NCBI GenBank assembly: GCA_903837345.1
Contig: CAILUG010000046.1
Location: forward strand, 1-64,000
Direction of reading: 5' to 3'
Origin: an uncultured Gammaproteobacteria bacterium
Lineage (GTDB): Bacteria; Pseudomonadota; Gammaproteobacteria; Pseudomonadales; Pseudohongiellaceae
DNA length: 64,000 nucleotides
The position numbers and the translations under genes were made by a program. This document shows positions 35,666 to 45,910 of the stretch, in pieces (positions within the stretch are counted from its first letter, which is position 1; each line of letters opens with the position of its first letter). The notes below the pieces were generated by a model that was given only the letters and a program-made list of their open reading frames with translations, had not been told where the DNA came from and did no database searches.

Positions 35666-35681
35666 GCAACCCCGGGGTTGC
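35666..35681. promoter_or_regulatory. Perfect 16-nt palindrome before osmC
   Basis: GCAACCCCGGGGTTGC, a perfect palindrome, lies 8 nt before the ribosome-binding site of osmC in the vfr-osmC divergent gap. It could be an operator or form a stem in the 5' leader. It does not match a CRP site (TGTGA-N6-TCACA). Confidence 0.4.
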
Positions 35682-35697
35682 AACGACGGAGTGATCG

Positions 35698-36120
35698 ATG
35701 AAAGCAACTGTGAAATGGGTGGATGGCGCCATGTTTGTGGGCGAGTCGGGCACAGGTCATGCGGTGGTGATGGACGGGCCGGAAGACATCGGCGGGCGCA
35801 ACATGGGATTCCGGCCGATGGAAATGCTGCTGTTGGGCGTGGGCGCCTGTTCATCAGTGGATGTGGTCAACATCCTCAAGCGCAGCCGCCAGCAGATTAC
35901 CCGCTGCGAAGCCCGGGTTGAAGCCACTCGGGTTGATGCCGTGCCGGCAGTGTTTGAAAAGATCCATCTGCATTTTGTCGTTGCCGGCAAGGATCTGGAT
36001 GCAGGCAAGGTCAAACGGGCAGTGGAGTTGTCAGCCGACAAATATTGCTCGGCATCGATCATGCTGCAGAAGGGCGGGGTGCAGATGACCCACGATTTCG
36101 AGATTGTTCAAACCTTGTAG
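35698..36120 (+). CDS. OsmC/Ohr-family protein
   Basis: Small thiol peroxidase-fold protein that reduces organic hydroperoxides or binds metabolites. The 140-residue protein has the two family cysteines, in GVGACSSVD and KYCSAS, and [12 protein letters not shown] before the first. The GGAG site lies just before the ATG at 35698. It sits between vfr and coq7 as in Pseudomonas, except that speD, present there, is absent. Its 3' end overlaps the 3' end of coq7 on the other strand by 13 nt. Confidence 0.92.
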   Translation: MKATVKWVDGAMFVGESGTGHAVVMDGPEDIGGRNMGFRPMEMLLLGVGACSSVDVVNILKRSRQQITRCEARVEATRVDAVPAVFEKIHLHFVVAGKDLDAGKVKRAVELSADKYCSASIMLQKGGVQMTHDFEIVQTL

Positions 36121-36737
36121 GTAGTGGCCTTCATAACACGCGCCATCAGTGCCATGCCTTGTTTTACCGGTTCCGGCAAATCAGCGGCCCCGGCGGCCCT
36201 GGCATTGATTGCGTGGCGTCCTTCATCGGCCAGCATCTGTTCCAGCACCCGCCGGCTGGGTTCATCGGCAACAGGCAGTTGCTGCAAGTGATCCTCCAGA
36301 TGTTTGCAGACCTGTTGCTCGGTTTCGGCCACAAAGCCAAGACTCCATTTGTCACCACAGAGTCCGGCCACAGCGCCGATGCCGCAGGACAGACCGTAAA
36401 ACAGCGGGTTCAGCAGGCTCGGGCGGCTGTCGAGTTCGCGCAGCCGGCTTTCGCACCAGGCCAGATGATCGGATTCTTCCTGGGCGGCCTGTTCCATGCT
36501 GTCACGCACTTCGTGCAGTCTGGCAGTAAGTGCCTGGCCTTGATAGAGCGCCTGGGCACAGACCTCGCCGGTATGATTGATGCGCATAAGGCCGGCCGCA
36601 TGACGTTGTTCGGCAGCTTCAAGAGTGGCTTTGGCTGACTGGTCTGCCGGGCTGGGCGTGCTGGCAGTGACCGAGCCCGGCACCAGCGTGCGCAAGGCCT
36701 GGTCGGCCTGGATGATGAGTTTGTCGATCAGGTTCAT
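36108..36737 (-). CDS. coq7: 2-polyprenyl-3-methyl-6-methoxybenzoquinol hydroxylase Coq7
   Basis: Di-iron hydroxylase for a late ring hydroxylation of ubiquinone. The 209-residue protein has the iron-ligand pattern: [14 protein letters not shown] with Glu, [13 protein letters not shown] with ExxH, and a second pair [14 protein letters not shown] and LADEGRHA. This argues for aerobic ubiquinone synthesis by the Coq7 route. The ATG overlaps the purD stop (ATGA), so it is the last gene of the long minus-strand operon, and its stop codon overlaps osmC. Confidence 0.95.
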   Translation of the reverse strand: MNLIDKLIIQADQALRTLVPGSVTASTPSPADQSAKATLEAAEQRHAAGLMRINHTGEVCAQALYQGQALTARLHEVRDSMEQAAQEESDHLAWCESRLRELDSRPSLLNPLFYGLSCGIGAVAGLCGDKWSLGFVAETEQQVCKHLEDHLQQLPVADEPSRRVLEQMLADEGRHAINARAAGAADLPEPVKQGMALMARVMKATTYKV

Positions 36738-38026
36738 TGCAGGTTCTTCTCGCGGGCGATCGCACGCCAGCCGATATCGCGGCGGAAATAAATCCCTTCC
36801 CACTGGATATTGGCTGCGAGCCGGTAGGCAGTAGCCTGCGCTTCTGACACGCTGTTGCCAAGAGCCGTGGCGCACAACACACGCCCGCCGTTGGTCACTA
36901 CCTGGCCTTGCTCAATGCGGCTGCCGGCATGGAACAGCTTGCTGTTGGCAGGTGCAGGTAGATCCAGCCCGCTGATGGGCTTGCCCTTGGCATAGGCATC
37001 CGGATAGCCGCCGGCAGCCAGCACCACACCGATGGCGGCACGCTGGTCGAACTCGATGGTGTGCTGGTGCAGGCTGCCTGACAGTGCCGCTTCGCACAGG
37101 TCGATCAGATCGGTTTGCAGACGCATCATCACCGGTTGCGCTTCGGGGTCACCGAAGCGGCAGTTGAATTCCACCACACGCGGGGCGCCGTTTTTGTCAA
37201 TCATCAGGCCGGCATAGAGAAAGCCGACATAGGTGTTGCCTTCCGCCGCCATGCCCTGCACGGTCGGCATGATGATTTCGCGCATCACACGATCGTGTAC
37301 TTGTGGGGTCACCACCGGCGCTGGCGAATAGGCGCCCATGCCGCCGGTATTGGGGCCGAGGTCACCATCATCGCGGGCCTTGTGATCCTGGGAGGTTGCA
37401 AAAGGCAGTGCAGTCTTGCCGTCGACCATGACGATGAAACTGGCTTCCTCGCCCACCATGAATTCCTCGATCACCACGCGGTGGCCGGCACTGCCGAAAC
37501 TGTTGCCGGACAGCATGTCGCGTACAGTGGCTTCGGCTTCTGCCAGCGTTTGCGCAATGATCACGCCTTTGCCGGCAGCCAGACCATCAGCCTTGATGAC
37601 AATGGGCAGTGGTTGCGAGCGCAGATAGGTCAGCGCGGGTTCCACTGTGGTGAAGTTGGCATAGGCAGCGGTGGGAATTTTGTGACGAGCGAGAAAGTCC
37701 TTGCTGAAAGCCTTGGAGCCTTCGAGTTGCGCAGCACCTTTGCGCGGACCGAAACAGGGCAGGCCCTTGCTCTCGAAATAATCAACAATACCTGCCACCA
37801 GCGGGGCTTCCGGACCGATGAGGGTGAGGCCCACACCATGGTCAACTGCGAATGCGGTCAGCGCAGCGAAATCAGTGGTATCAAGCGCGAGGTTTTGCAC
37901 CTTGGCTTCCCGCGCTGTGCCGGCATTGCCAGGCACTGCATAAATCTGCGTCACACGCGGCGATTGTGCCGCTTTCCAGGCCAGCGCATGTTCACGTCCG
38001 CCGCTGCCAATGATCATTATTTTCAT
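36734..38026 (-). CDS. purD: Phosphoribosylamine-glycine ligase
   Basis: ATP-grasp enzyme that makes glycinamide ribonucleotide in purine synthesis. The 430-residue protein has [34 protein letters not shown], the ATP-grasp [34 protein letters not shown], and [15 protein letters not shown] at 38026 gives the standard N-terminus. It lies 31 nt after purH and overlaps coq7 by four bases. Confidence 0.97.
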   Translation of the reverse strand: MKIMIIGSGGREHALAWKAAQSPRVTQIYAVPGNAGTAREAKVQNLALDTTDFAALTAFAVDHGVGLTLIGPEAPLVAGIVDYFESKGLPCFGPRKGAAQLEGSKAFSKDFLARHKIPTAAYANFTTVEPALTYLRSQPLPIVIKADGLAAGKGVIIAQTLAEAEATVRDMLSGNSFGSAGHRVVIEEFMVGEEASFIVMVDGKTALPFATSQDHKARDDGDLGPNTGGMGAYSPAPVVTPQVHDRVMREIIMPTVQGMAAEGNTYVGFLYAGLMIDKNGAPRVVEFNCRFGDPEAQPVMMRLQTDLIDLCEAALSGSLHQHTIEFDQRAAIGVVLAAGGYPDAYAKGKPISGLDLPAPANSKLFHAGSRIEQGQVVTNGGRVLCATALGNSVSEAQATAYRLAANIQWEGIYFRRDIGWRAIAREKNLQ

Positions 38027-38057
38027 GCCGGTTTCCTGCGAGTGCTCGAATCGGTTG

Positions 38058-39656
38058 TCAGTGGCGGAAATGGCGCATGTTGGTAAACACCATGGCGAGT
38101 CCGGATTCATCGGCAGCAGCGATCACTTCGGCATCGCGCATGGAGCCACCCGGATGTATCACAGCGGTGATGCCGGCCGCAGCTGCGGCATCGATGCCGT
38201 CACGGAACGGGAAGAAGGCGTCGGACGCCATCACCGAACCGCTGACTTGCAAACCTTCATCAGCCGCTTTGATGCCGGCGATTTTCGCACTGTAAACACG
38301 GCTCATCTGGCCGGCGCCGATGCCGATGGTCCGACCCTGTCTGCAATAGACAATGGCATTGGATTTCACGAACTTCACCACCTTCCAGGCGAACAACAGA
38401 TCGTGGATTTCATCAGTAGTGGGTTGGCGTTTGCTGACCACTTTCAGGTCGGCGGCAGTCAGTGCGCCGAGATCGCGGTTTTGTACCAGCAAACCACCGG
38501 TGACTTTCTTGTAGTCCCAGTCTGCCTGCAGCCATGCCGGCAAGGTGCCGCAAACCAGCAGGCGCAGATTGTCCTTGCGTGCGATTGCAGTCCTGGCATC
38601 CGCACTGACAGACGGCGCGATGATGACTTCGGCAAACTGCCGCGCAACAATCGCCTGCGCAGTGGCGCCATCAAGTTCGCGGTTGAAGGCAATGATGCCA
38701 CCAAACGCAGAAGTAGGGTCGGTGCCATATGCCTTGTCATAAGCAGCCAGCAATGTATCGGCAATAGCCACGCCGCAGGGGTTGGCATGTTTGACGATGA
38801 CACAGGCTGTTTCGCTGAAGGATTTGACGCATTCAAGCGCCGCATCGGTATCGGCAATATTGTTGAAAGACAGCTCCTTGCCTTGCAGTTGGGTCGAGGA
38901 GGCCACACTGGCTTCGTGCTGGGTGCTGTCTACATAGAACGCTGCCTGCTGATGCGGGTTTTCGCCATAACGCAAGGTCTGCTTTAGCAGGTGCTGGCTG
39001 TTCCAGGTATGCGGAAACGGCTGGCGGTGATCCTGTTCGTCGCGGGCACCGAGAAAATTGGCGATGGCACCGTCATAGGCGGCAGTGTGTTCGAAAGTGC
39101 GGACAGCCAGCCGGTAACGGGTAGCAGCGCTGATGCTGTGTTGCTGCTGTAATTCCGCCAGCACTGCCGGGTAATCTCCGGGATTCACCACTACCGTTAC
39201 CCAGGCATGGTTTTTGGCAGCTGCACGCAGCATGGTCGGGCCGCCAATGTCGATGTTCTCGACCGCTTCAGCCAGTGTGCAGCCGGGTTTGGCTACGGTG
39301 GCCGCGAACGGGTAGAGGTTGACCACCACCAGATCTATCGGCGGGATGTTGTGTTGCTGCATCACTTCACCATCGATGCTGCGGCGCCCGAGTATGCCGC
39401 CATGCACGCGCGGATGCAGGGTCTTGACGCGGCCTCCCATGATTTCCGGAAAGCCGGTGTAGTCACCTATCTCGACAACCTCGAGGCCCGCATCTTTCAG
39501 CAGTTTCCAGGTGCCGCCGGTAGAGAGCAGCTCAACACCGCTCTGCTGCAGTGCACGGGCAAATTCGGCAATACCGGTTTTGTCGGAAACACTGAGCAAA
39601 GCGCGTCTGACCGGGGTGGGAGCAGTGTTGACAGGTGCAGCCGAAAGCGAGCTCAT
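38058..39656 (-). CDS. purH: Bifunctional AICAR formyltransferase/IMP cyclohydrolase
   Basis: Last two steps of IMP synthesis in one 532-residue protein. The N-terminal MGS-like cyclohydrolase domain begins [19 protein letters not shown] and contains [14 protein letters not shown] and [15 protein letters not shown]. The C-terminal transferase domain includes the catalytic [12 protein letters not shown] and ends [19 protein letters not shown] and NMRHFRH. ATG at 39656 starts two bases after the fis stop codon; the TTG at 39662 would overlap fis. The fis-purH coupling is typical of Pseudomonas-like gammaproteobacteria. Confidence 0.97.
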   Translation of the reverse strand: MSSLSAAPVNTAPTPVRRALLSVSDKTGIAEFARALQQSGVELLSTGGTWKLLKDAGLEVVEIGDYTGFPEIMGGRVKTLHPRVHGGILGRRSIDGEVMQQHNIPPIDLVVVNLYPFAATVAKPGCTLAEAVENIDIGGPTMLRAAAKNHAWVTVVVNPGDYPAVLAELQQQHSISAATRYRLAVRTFEHTAAYDGAIANFLGARDEQDHRQPFPHTWNSQHLLKQTLRYGENPHQQAAFYVDSTQHEASVASSTQLQGKELSFNNIADTDAALECVKSFSETACVIVKHANPCGVAIADTLLAAYDKAYGTDPTSAFGGIIAFNRELDGATAQAIVARQFAEVIIAPSVSADARTAIARKDNLRLLVCGTLPAWLQADWDYKKVTGGLLVQNRDLGALTAADLKVVSKRQPTTDEIHDLLFAWKVVKFVKSNAIVYCRQGRTIGIGAGQMSRVYSAKIAGIKAADEGLQVSGSVMASDAFFPFRDGIDAAAAAGITAVIHPGGSMRDAEVIAAADESGLAMVFTNMRHFRH

Positions 39657-39658
39657 GA

Positions 39659-39952
39659 TCAATCCAGTAGGGCATATTGTTTAAGTTTGGTCCGCAGTGT
39701 GCCGCGATTGAGGCCGAGTACTTTGGCAGCCTTGCTCTGGTTGTAGCGGACTTTTTCCATCACCACTTCCAGCATCGGTGCTTCCACTTCCGACAACACC
39801 AGGGCATACAGGTCGGTGACCAGTTCGCTATCGACATTGTCCAGGTAATCGCGCAATGCATTGCGCACACTGGTGCGCAGCGGCACTGCCGTTTTGGCGG
39901 CGTTACCGGCAGGGTTGGCTTGTGGACTTGCTGTTGGCTCCGGAGTATTCAT
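39659..39952 (-). CDS. fis: DNA-binding protein Fis
   Basis: Nucleoid protein and growth-phase regulator. The 97-residue protein ends in the Fis helix-turn-helix: [29 protein letters not shown], with the four-helix dimer region before it. A short Ala/Pro-rich N-terminus is not part of the fold. Overlap with dusB (four bases) and purH in the same operon matches the known dusB-fis arrangement in which dusB translation feeds fis. Confidence 0.96.
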   Translation of the reverse strand: MNTPEPTASPQANPAGNAAKTAVPLRTSVRNALRDYLDNVDSELVTDLYALVLSEVEAPMLEVVMEKVRYNQSKAAKVLGLNRGTLRTKLKQYALLD

Positions 39953-40950
39953 GCGGCGGATTCCGTTTGCTGCAGATGCAGGAAAAATTCGTGAAGACTG
40001 TCGGTCTGGGCGTCGGCACTGTCAAGCGTATTGAACACTCTGCGGAAATCGGCGGCACCCGCATAAGGTTCCAGATACCACGCCACATGTTTGCGCACAA
40101 AGCCAAGCCCCGTCTGCGGGCCATAGAACTCGTGCAGGTCTTCGGCATGCTGCACCACCAGTTTGTGGATCAGGCTCAACGGCAACGGTTGCGGCAAGGT
40201 AGCGTTGCGCAGGAACTGTTCGATGTCCCGAAACAGCCAGGGCCGGCCCCGCGCGCCGCGTCCGATCATCACGCCATCGGCTCTGGTGTGGTCCAGTACC
40301 TGTTTGGCTTTTTCGGCCGAGTTGATGTCGCCATTGGCAAACACTGGAATGCTGATGGCAGCCTTGATGGCGGCGATGGTGTCGTATTCGGCATCCCCGT
40401 TGAACATGCAGGCGCGGGTTCTGCCATGCACGGCCAGTGCCTGGATGCCGGCGTCTTCGGCGATACGGGCGATGTTCACGCCATTGCGCAGCAGAGGACT
40501 CCAGCCAGTGCGGATTTTCAGCGTCACCGGTACCGACACGGCCTGCACCACGCTCCTCAGGATAGCCTGCACCAGCGGCTCATCCTGCAACAGTGCCGAG
40601 CCTGCCGCCTGCTTCAGCACTTTTTTGACCGGGCAGCCCATGTTGATGTCGATGATCTCGGCGCCTTGTTCGACATTGTGGCGTGCCGCAGCCGCCATCA
40701 TCACCGGATCGGCACCAGCGATCTGCACCACCCGTGGTGAGAGCTCGTCGCGATGTATGCCTCGCAACTGGCTGCCGGCAGGGTTCTGCATCTGCACATG
40801 GGCACTGAGCATTTCAGTAGCCGTTACCGCCGCGCCGAACTGCCGGCACAAGCGGCGAAACGGGCGGTCGCTGATCCCTGCCATGGGGGCGAGGACCACC
40901 CTGGAGGAAAGTTGATGGGGACCGATCTGGATCACGGGAAAATCAGGCAT
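39949..40950 (-). CDS. dusB: tRNA-dihydrouridine synthase B
   Basis: FMN enzyme that reduces uridine in the D-loop of tRNAs. The 333-residue protein has VVLAPMAGISDRPFRRL, the signature IDINMGCPVKKV with the catalytic Cys, VTLKIRTGW, VHGRTR, FANGDI, and GVMIGRGARGRPW. It is first or second gene of the dusB-fis-purH-purD-coq7 operon. A 125-nt gap separates it from the DUF3426 gene upstream, and nothing else is visible in that gap. Confidence 0.96.
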   Translation of the reverse strand: MPDFPVIQIGPHQLSSRVVLAPMAGISDRPFRRLCRQFGAAVTATEMLSAHVQMQNPAGSQLRGIHRDELSPRVVQIAGADPVMMAAAARHNVEQGAEIIDINMGCPVKKVLKQAAGSALLQDEPLVQAILRSVVQAVSVPVTLKIRTGWSPLLRNGVNIARIAEDAGIQALAVHGRTRACMFNGDAEYDTIAAIKAAISIPVFANGDINSAEKAKQVLDHTRADGVMIGRGARGRPWLFRDIEQFLRNATLPQPLPLSLIHKLVVQHAEDLHEFYGPQTGLGFVRKHVAWYLEPYAGAADFRRVFNTLDSADAQTDSLHEFFLHLQQTESAA

Positions 40951-41075
40951 TGGGGCGAGGGTTTGATTGTATCGTGATTGTAATGATCAGTGCACAGCCT
41001 TGGGCAGGGATATGCTTGTGGATGAAATGAACCGGTATTGCGACGACCAGTGAAAATCGGCAAACAAAGGCCGAA

Positions 41076-42338
41076 TCAGAGCGGGTAAAGCTCCACCTTG
41101 TAGTTCACGGCCTCTTTGCCGGGGTCGACCAGTTGCAGCTGGATTTGCATTGAGCTTTGGGGCGGCATCTGGTTGAGATGACGCAGTTCCTGCGGCAGGT
41201 ATTCGGCGGGGTTGAACAAACGGTTGGCCATCAGATGGTTTTTGATGTCGCTGAAAGCCAGTTCCAGTTTGGGGAAAGTCTGGGATGCAGGGGAGTCATT
41301 ATGGAATACGAAGCTCACTTCCAGCGCATTGGGCACAGAAGGATGGCTGCGGACCAGCAGCTGTTGTGTGTAGAGGGTGGCAGGTACAGTTGGGGCTGAC
41401 GCTGGCTGGCAGGCAAAATATCGACACACCGGCGCGGCCAGAAAGCTGAAACGGGGATGGGTGGCCAACTCGTTGCGATGGGTATAGAGCCAGGGCAAGG
41501 GCAGGGCCAACAGCAACAACAGGTTGGCCGTCAGCAGCAAGGCGGTTGCAAGGCGACTCTGGAAAGTTGAGCTGTGTACCAGGGTGACGGGCTCATCATC
41601 CAGCGCCCGCAAATCATCGTCAGATACCGGAATCAGTGCATCATCGAAATTGAGCCCGGCCAGTGATGCGTGCAGAGCGTGCTTTTCTGCTGGTAATTTC
41701 GAAGTTTCGGGTTCAGGAGCCGGTGCCGGCGTTGCGGGCTCCTCAAGCTGCTCGGTATAAGCTTCAGACTCATCAACTTCTGACCCATAAACTTCAGGCT
41801 CGTATTCTTCAGCCATGTAATCTTCTGGTTCGTCATCCAGCTCATCCAGACGGAGATCGCCGAGTATGAACTGTGGCTCGTCAGGCGGCTGCCAAGGTTC
41901 GGGCGGTGGCCTTGTTTCGTGTTCAGGCCCGGAATCGCTTTCATTATCATTCTCGTCCGCGAACTGGAATATCGGGGCTTTGACTGGTTCGGCCGATGCA
42001 GCAGGAATTCCGGGAACGGCCGTGTCAGCTTCCGCCTCTTCCTGCAGGACTTCTGCATCCAGCCCAGCTTCCAGCGCTGCATCCAGCTCCTCAGACAGCT
42101 CCTCAGACAGCTCCTCAGACAGCTCCCCATCCAGCTCCTCCCCTGTAACTTCCTCCACACCTTCCAGTTCCTCGACCATGTAGCCATCGGGATGCTTGAT
42201 GCGGATCTCATTGGCGCTAGCCGAAAATACGCCCAGACAGGAGCCGCAGCGTACCAGTCCGTGTGCAGCATTCTGTTGTGCAGTGGAAACACGGAATGAG
42301 GTCTGGCAGTGCGGGCATTGGGTGAATAGCGAGGTCAT
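41076..42338 (-). CDS. Zinc-ribbon, DUF3426 membrane protein
   Basis: A 420-residue protein: N-terminal zinc ribbon (CPHCQTSF ... RCGSCLGVF, residues 8-38), a long acidic low-complexity middle including four tandem EELS units (from 12-nt DNA repeats near 42083-42130), one membrane helix (about 270-290) and a periplasmic DUF3426 domain with LEVSFVFHNDSPASQ. In Pseudomonas it directly follows prmA; here about 15 kb of accessory genes intervenes. Its molecular role is unknown. Confidence 0.88.
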   Translation of the reverse strand: MTSLFTQCPHCQTSFRVSTAQQNAAHGLVRCGSCLGVFSASANEIRIKHPDGYMVEELEGVEEVTGEELDGELSEELSEELSEELDAALEAGLDAEVLQEEAEADTAVPGIPAASAEPVKAPIFQFADENDNESDSGPEHETRPPPEPWQPPDEPQFILGDLRLDELDDEPEDYMAEEYEPEVYGSEVDESEAYTEQLEEPATPAPAPEPETSKLPAEKHALHASLAGLNFDDALIPVSDDDLRALDDEPVTLVHSSTFQSRLATALLLTANLLLLLALPLPWLYTHRNELATHPRFSFLAAPVCRYFACQPASAPTVPATLYTQQLLVRSHPSVPNALEVSFVFHNDSPASQTFPKLELAFSDIKNHLMANRLFNPAEYLPQELRHLNQMPPQSSMQIQLQLVDPGKEAVNYKVELYPL

Positions 42339-42750
42339 CAGGCGTCGGGAGCTGTGGTTCCCCAGTCGAAATGCAACAGTGAATGTACAGGATTATTGCG
42401 GAACAGGGTTCTTTCGTACGAAAATTTTTATGGGAAATCCGGCAAGGGGCTGGATTGATTTCGGCCCCTGTATTGCCCGGCATCGAATCCCGCCGCTGCC
42501 CCCTTTTGTACACCTCGACCGGCTCTGACCCCGGCAAAGGCTTGGCGGTCCGGGGTAAACCCCGGCTCATGTTGACTATAGCCTTATACGGAACCAGGAT
42601 TCGCCTCAACAGTATCAATTAACAAATGTGTGTTCTATATTGGCAACAGTTCAAGCTGTCCGGGCTTTTACTGTTGATCAGTCAACAAGGGGATGCCAGA
42701 GGTCAGGAACTGCATAGAGTCACAATAAAAAACCTGCGGAGATAAGTCCT
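42339..42750. other. Intergenic region, no gene
   Basis: A 412-nt gap between the divergent DUF3426 and TonB-receptor genes. I see no coding frame. It has a perfect 12-nt palindrome TTTCGTACGAAA (42412-42423) and a small CCGGGG/CCCCGG hairpin (42550-42565). Both could be regulatory. It is also the left junction of the accessory region that splits the conserved accBC-prmA-dusB block. Confidence 0.5.
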
Positions 42751-45700
42751 ATGTACAAGAAGAATGCTCTAATCATGCCAAACAAGCCCCGAGCCTTGAG
42801 CGTTTCCATCGCTCTGGCGCTGGGTTTGACACTGCCCGTTATTGGATCTGCACCAAGCTTTGCCCAGGAGAAACTCGAAGAAATCACGGTAACCGGTTCC
42901 CGTATCGTACGTCGTGACAACGAGGCATCCAGCCCTATCGTCACCGTCAGTTCGGAATCCCTTAACCAGGTCAGTAACCTTGGTATCGAAAGTGCACTTA
43001 ACCAACTGCCGCAATTCGTGCCATCCCAAACCCAGTTCAGTTCCGGCGATATCCAGTCGCTGGCCTACAACACCCCGGGGATTGCCACCCTTAACTTGCG
43101 CGGCCTTGGTGCCAACCGCAACCTGGTGTTGATTGATGGTCGTCGCGCCCAGCCAGCCAACGCCTTGCTGGTAATCGACATCAACACCATTCCCTCTGCA
43201 GCCGTAGATAACATTGAAATTATCAGCGGTGGCGCTTCCGCCACCTACGGTGCTGATGCTTTGGGCGGTGTTACCAACTTCAAACTGAAACACAATTTTG
43301 AAGGCTTCAATTTTGATGCCCAGACCAGCGCCACCGAGCAGGGCGGCGGGGCAGAAACCAGGATCAGTGGCCTCATCGGTGCCCGTTTGGGCAATGGCGG
43401 CAACGTCATGCTGGGTATCGAAGGTGCCGAGCGTCAGGAAATCAAGAATATCGACCGTGATTTCTATTTGAATGGTTTTCTCGATCCGGGCACTCCGTCC
43501 GGGGTTGCCAGTCTGCGTTTAGCCAGTTATAAACCTGCTTCTGCTGCCAGTGCGCCCAGTGCGGCTGCAATCGCTTCCATTTTCGGCGCAGCCAAGTTTA
43601 CTCCGGGAGCCGATTCGTTTTTTGTCAATCCTGACAAGTCTTCCATGTTCCTCAATGCCCCGGCATCCGGCGCAGTTGGCTACACTGGCCCGCAGAATGC
43701 CGAGTTCAAGCTGATAAATGCCGCCGGCGGAGTCAAGCAGCTCAATGAAAACAACCTTGACGCTGCTTTCTCTGCGCCGCTGAAACGCTACTCGCTGTTT
43801 GCCCGCGCCAGCTATGACTTCTCTGACAAGCTGGAAGTCTACATGCAGGGCAACTTTACCCATTCCACTGTTTCTACCAATGCGTCTTACTCGCCCGCCT
43901 TGTCACAATGGAATGCCACCATCCCGCGAGACGGTCGTGCTTTGCCGGCGCAGTTGAATACCTTGCTGGATTCGCGCGCAAATCCGGCAGGCAGCTGGCC
44001 CATGGAGATAGGGTTGATTGATTTTGCCGGTACGCGACGCAACGAAAACAGTGACCAGGTATTCCAGTTACTGGCTGGTGTCAAAGGGGAAATTGGCAAT
44101 ACTGGCTGGAACTTTGATGCTTATGCTTCCCACGGTGAAACATCGCTGCTCGCCAGACTGGCCAACTATCCCATGCTCCAGAATTTTCGCGCCATAGTCC
44201 AGGCTCCCAATTTTGGCAAGAACTTCAGCCAAGGCTCCGGCCCGCCGCTCTTCTTCGGGATCAAATGTACCAGTGGTCTGCCGGTTTTCTCGAACTTTGC
44301 GATTTCGCAGGACTGTCTCGACTCGATCTATCCTGAAATGAAACACCTGACGACCCTGAAACAGGACATCCTGGAAGTGGATGCCACCGGTGACTTGTTC
44401 AAATTGCCGGCCGGCACCCTGCAAGCTGCCGTAGGTATTTCCTCACGCAAGAACGGGTTCAGTTTTGAGCCGGATGCCTTGCTGCAAATCACCAGCACGG
44501 ACTATCCGATCGGTTTGTTCCCCACCTCTCCCACCAAGGGTCAAACCAAGGTGGATGAGTACTATGCCGAGGTTGTGGCACCTGTCGTCAAGAATCTGCC
44601 CGGCGTCAAGGAGCTCAATCTGGAATTGGGAGCGCGCTATTCCAATTACAATACTGCCGGTGGCATCTGGACCTATAAAGGTTTGATTGACTGGTCAGTA
44701 ACCGACAACTTGCGCGTACGTGGCGGCTATCAGTTGGCCAACCGTGCGCCCAACACCGCAGAATTGTATCTGGGCTCGTCGACCTCCGTTGTGGGTTTTG
44801 TTGGTGGCGATCCTTGCCTGACCAACACCCTCAATGCCTGGGGTAACTTGCCAAGCAACCCCAACCAGGCAAAAGTAGTGGCGTTGTGCAATACCATCAA
44901 TGCAGCCAGCGGTTATCCCAATACGCCCTACAAAGCCAACCCCAATGCCATCGTAGGTCCATTTGCGGGCAACTTCCCGTTTGAATTGGCCATTGCCAGC
45001 GGCAATCCCAACCTCAAGAACGAAGAAGCCAAAACCTACACTTTGGGCTTTGTGTTCAAATCCCCATTCAAGGGCTTGTTCGAGAAATCATCATTGTCGG
45101 TTGACTGGTACCAGATCAATATCAAGAATGCGATTGCTCAGGGTAGCAGCTGGGCTGTCTATGCCGATTGCTTCAACGCCGATGGCGCCACCAACCCGAG
45201 CTATGCTTACGTCGACTCTTGCAAGTTGATTGCGCGTGATCAGGATGGCTACCGTGCCACGGTAATCACGCCGTACCTGAACCTGGGCGGCATACAAACC
45301 TCCGGTGTCGATGTGAACTTCAACTGGGGCTTTGATGCGCTGGGTGGCAGGATGAACTTCAGCACCGTGTTCAACTGGCTGGATTATTTCAGGGATCAGC
45401 AAAGTGCCTCCGTTGCCTATATCGACAGAACCGGTACCTTGTCCGGTTTGAATGGAGGGGCTGGAGGCAACTACGATTACCGCATCTACACCACGCTTAG
45501 CTATATGCGTGACTCATGGAGTGTAGGTTTGAGAAATACCTTCCTGCCCTCTATCCAGGATGCATCTTATGCAACCAATAAAGCTACCCCGATAATTGGA
45601 CCAAGTGCCTACACCCTGTTCTCTGCTTTTGGCAGTTACACGGTGAACAAGCAGCTCACGGTGCGTGGCGGTATCGACAACCTGTTCAATACAGATCCTG

Positions 45701-45810
45701 AAGTCGTGGGCCGCAACCCTGGAGTGACCAATGCCAACGGTTCCACCTCGCCAGGGTTCTATGACGTGCTCGGTCGTCGTTATTACATCGCAGTACAAAT
45801 GAGCTTCTGA
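42751..45810 (+). CDS. TonB-dependent receptor 1
   Basis: A 1019-residue outer-membrane transporter. After the signal region (ending PSFAQ) comes EEITVTGSRI with a TonB-box-like position, a plug domain with LNLRGLGANRNLVLIDGRRAQP and SGGASATYGADALGGV, then a long barrel ending in DVLGRRYYIAVQMSF with terminal Phe. It resembles large receptors that import oligosaccharides or peptides in heterotrophic gammaproteobacteria more than classical siderophore receptors. It is a diverged paralogue of receptor 2. GGAG lies nine bases before the ATG, and a strong terminator follows. Substrate unknown. Confidence 0.92.
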   Translation: MYKKNALIMPNKPRALSVSIALALGLTLPVIGSAPSFAQEKLEEITVTGSRIVRRDNEASSPIVTVSSESLNQVSNLGIESALNQLPQFVPSQTQFSSGDIQSLAYNTPGIATLNLRGLGANRNLVLIDGRRAQPANALLVIDINTIPSAAVDNIEIISGGASATYGADALGGVTNFKLKHNFEGFNFDAQTSATEQGGGAETRISGLIGARLGNGGNVMLGIEGAERQEIKNIDRDFYLNGFLDPGTPSGVASLRLASYKPASAASAPSAAAIASIFGAAKFTPGADSFFVNPDKSSMFLNAPASGAVGYTGPQNAEFKLINAAGGVKQLNENNLDAAFSAPLKRYSLFARASYDFSDKLEVYMQGNFTHSTVSTNASYSPALSQWNATIPRDGRALPAQLNTLLDSRANPAGSWPMEIGLIDFAGTRRNENSDQVFQLLAGVKGEIGNTGWNFDAYASHGETSLLARLANYPMLQNFRAIVQAPNFGKNFSQGSGPPLFFGIKCTSGLPVFSNFAISQDCLDSIYPEMKHLTTLKQDILEVDATGDLFKLPAGTLQAAVGISSRKNGFSFEPDALLQITSTDYPIGLFPTSPTKGQTKVDEYYAEVVAPVVKNLPGVKELNLELGARYSNYNTAGGIWTYKGLIDWSVTDNLRVRGGYQLANRAPNTAELYLGSSTSVVGFVGGDPCLTNTLNAWGNLPSNPNQAKVVALCNTINAASGYPNTPYKANPNAIVGPFAGNFPFELAIASGNPNLKNEEAKTYTLGFVFKSPFKGLFEKSSLSVDWYQINIKNAIAQGSSWAVYADCFNADGATNPSYAYVDSCKLIARDQDGYRATVITPYLNLGGIQTSGVDVNFNWGFDALGGRMNFSTVFNWLDYFRDQQSASVAYIDRTGTLSGLNGGAGGNYDYRIYTTLSYMRDSWSVGLRNTFLPSIQDASYATNKATPIIGPSAYTLFSAFGSYTVNKQLTVRGGIDNLFNTDPEVVGRNPGVTNANGSTSPGFYDVLGRRYYIAVQMSF

Positions 45811-45851
45811 TCAAAACCTCGATAAACAGGTACACTGTTATCGATACAGAC

Positions 45852-45886
45852 AAAAGGGGCGGGCCACAAGCCCGCCCTTTTTTTTT
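45852..45886 (+). terminator. Rho-independent terminator after receptor 1
   Basis: Perfect 8-bp GC-rich stem GGGCGGGC (45857-45864) and GCCCGCCC (45870-45877), loop CACAA, followed by nine T residues. It ends the receptor-1 transcript just before the next gene. Confidence 0.9.
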
Positions 45887-45910
45887 CAATACAACCTTGG
45901 ATGGCTCATC

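Noticed and set aside
41000-41020. Fourth palindromic repeat (GCCTTGGGCAG near 41007)
   Set aside because: Only the first bases of the arm match; the core and the partner arm are missing.
42083-42137. CRISPR-like short repeats
   Set aside because: A 12-nt coding repeat within an open frame, without spacers.
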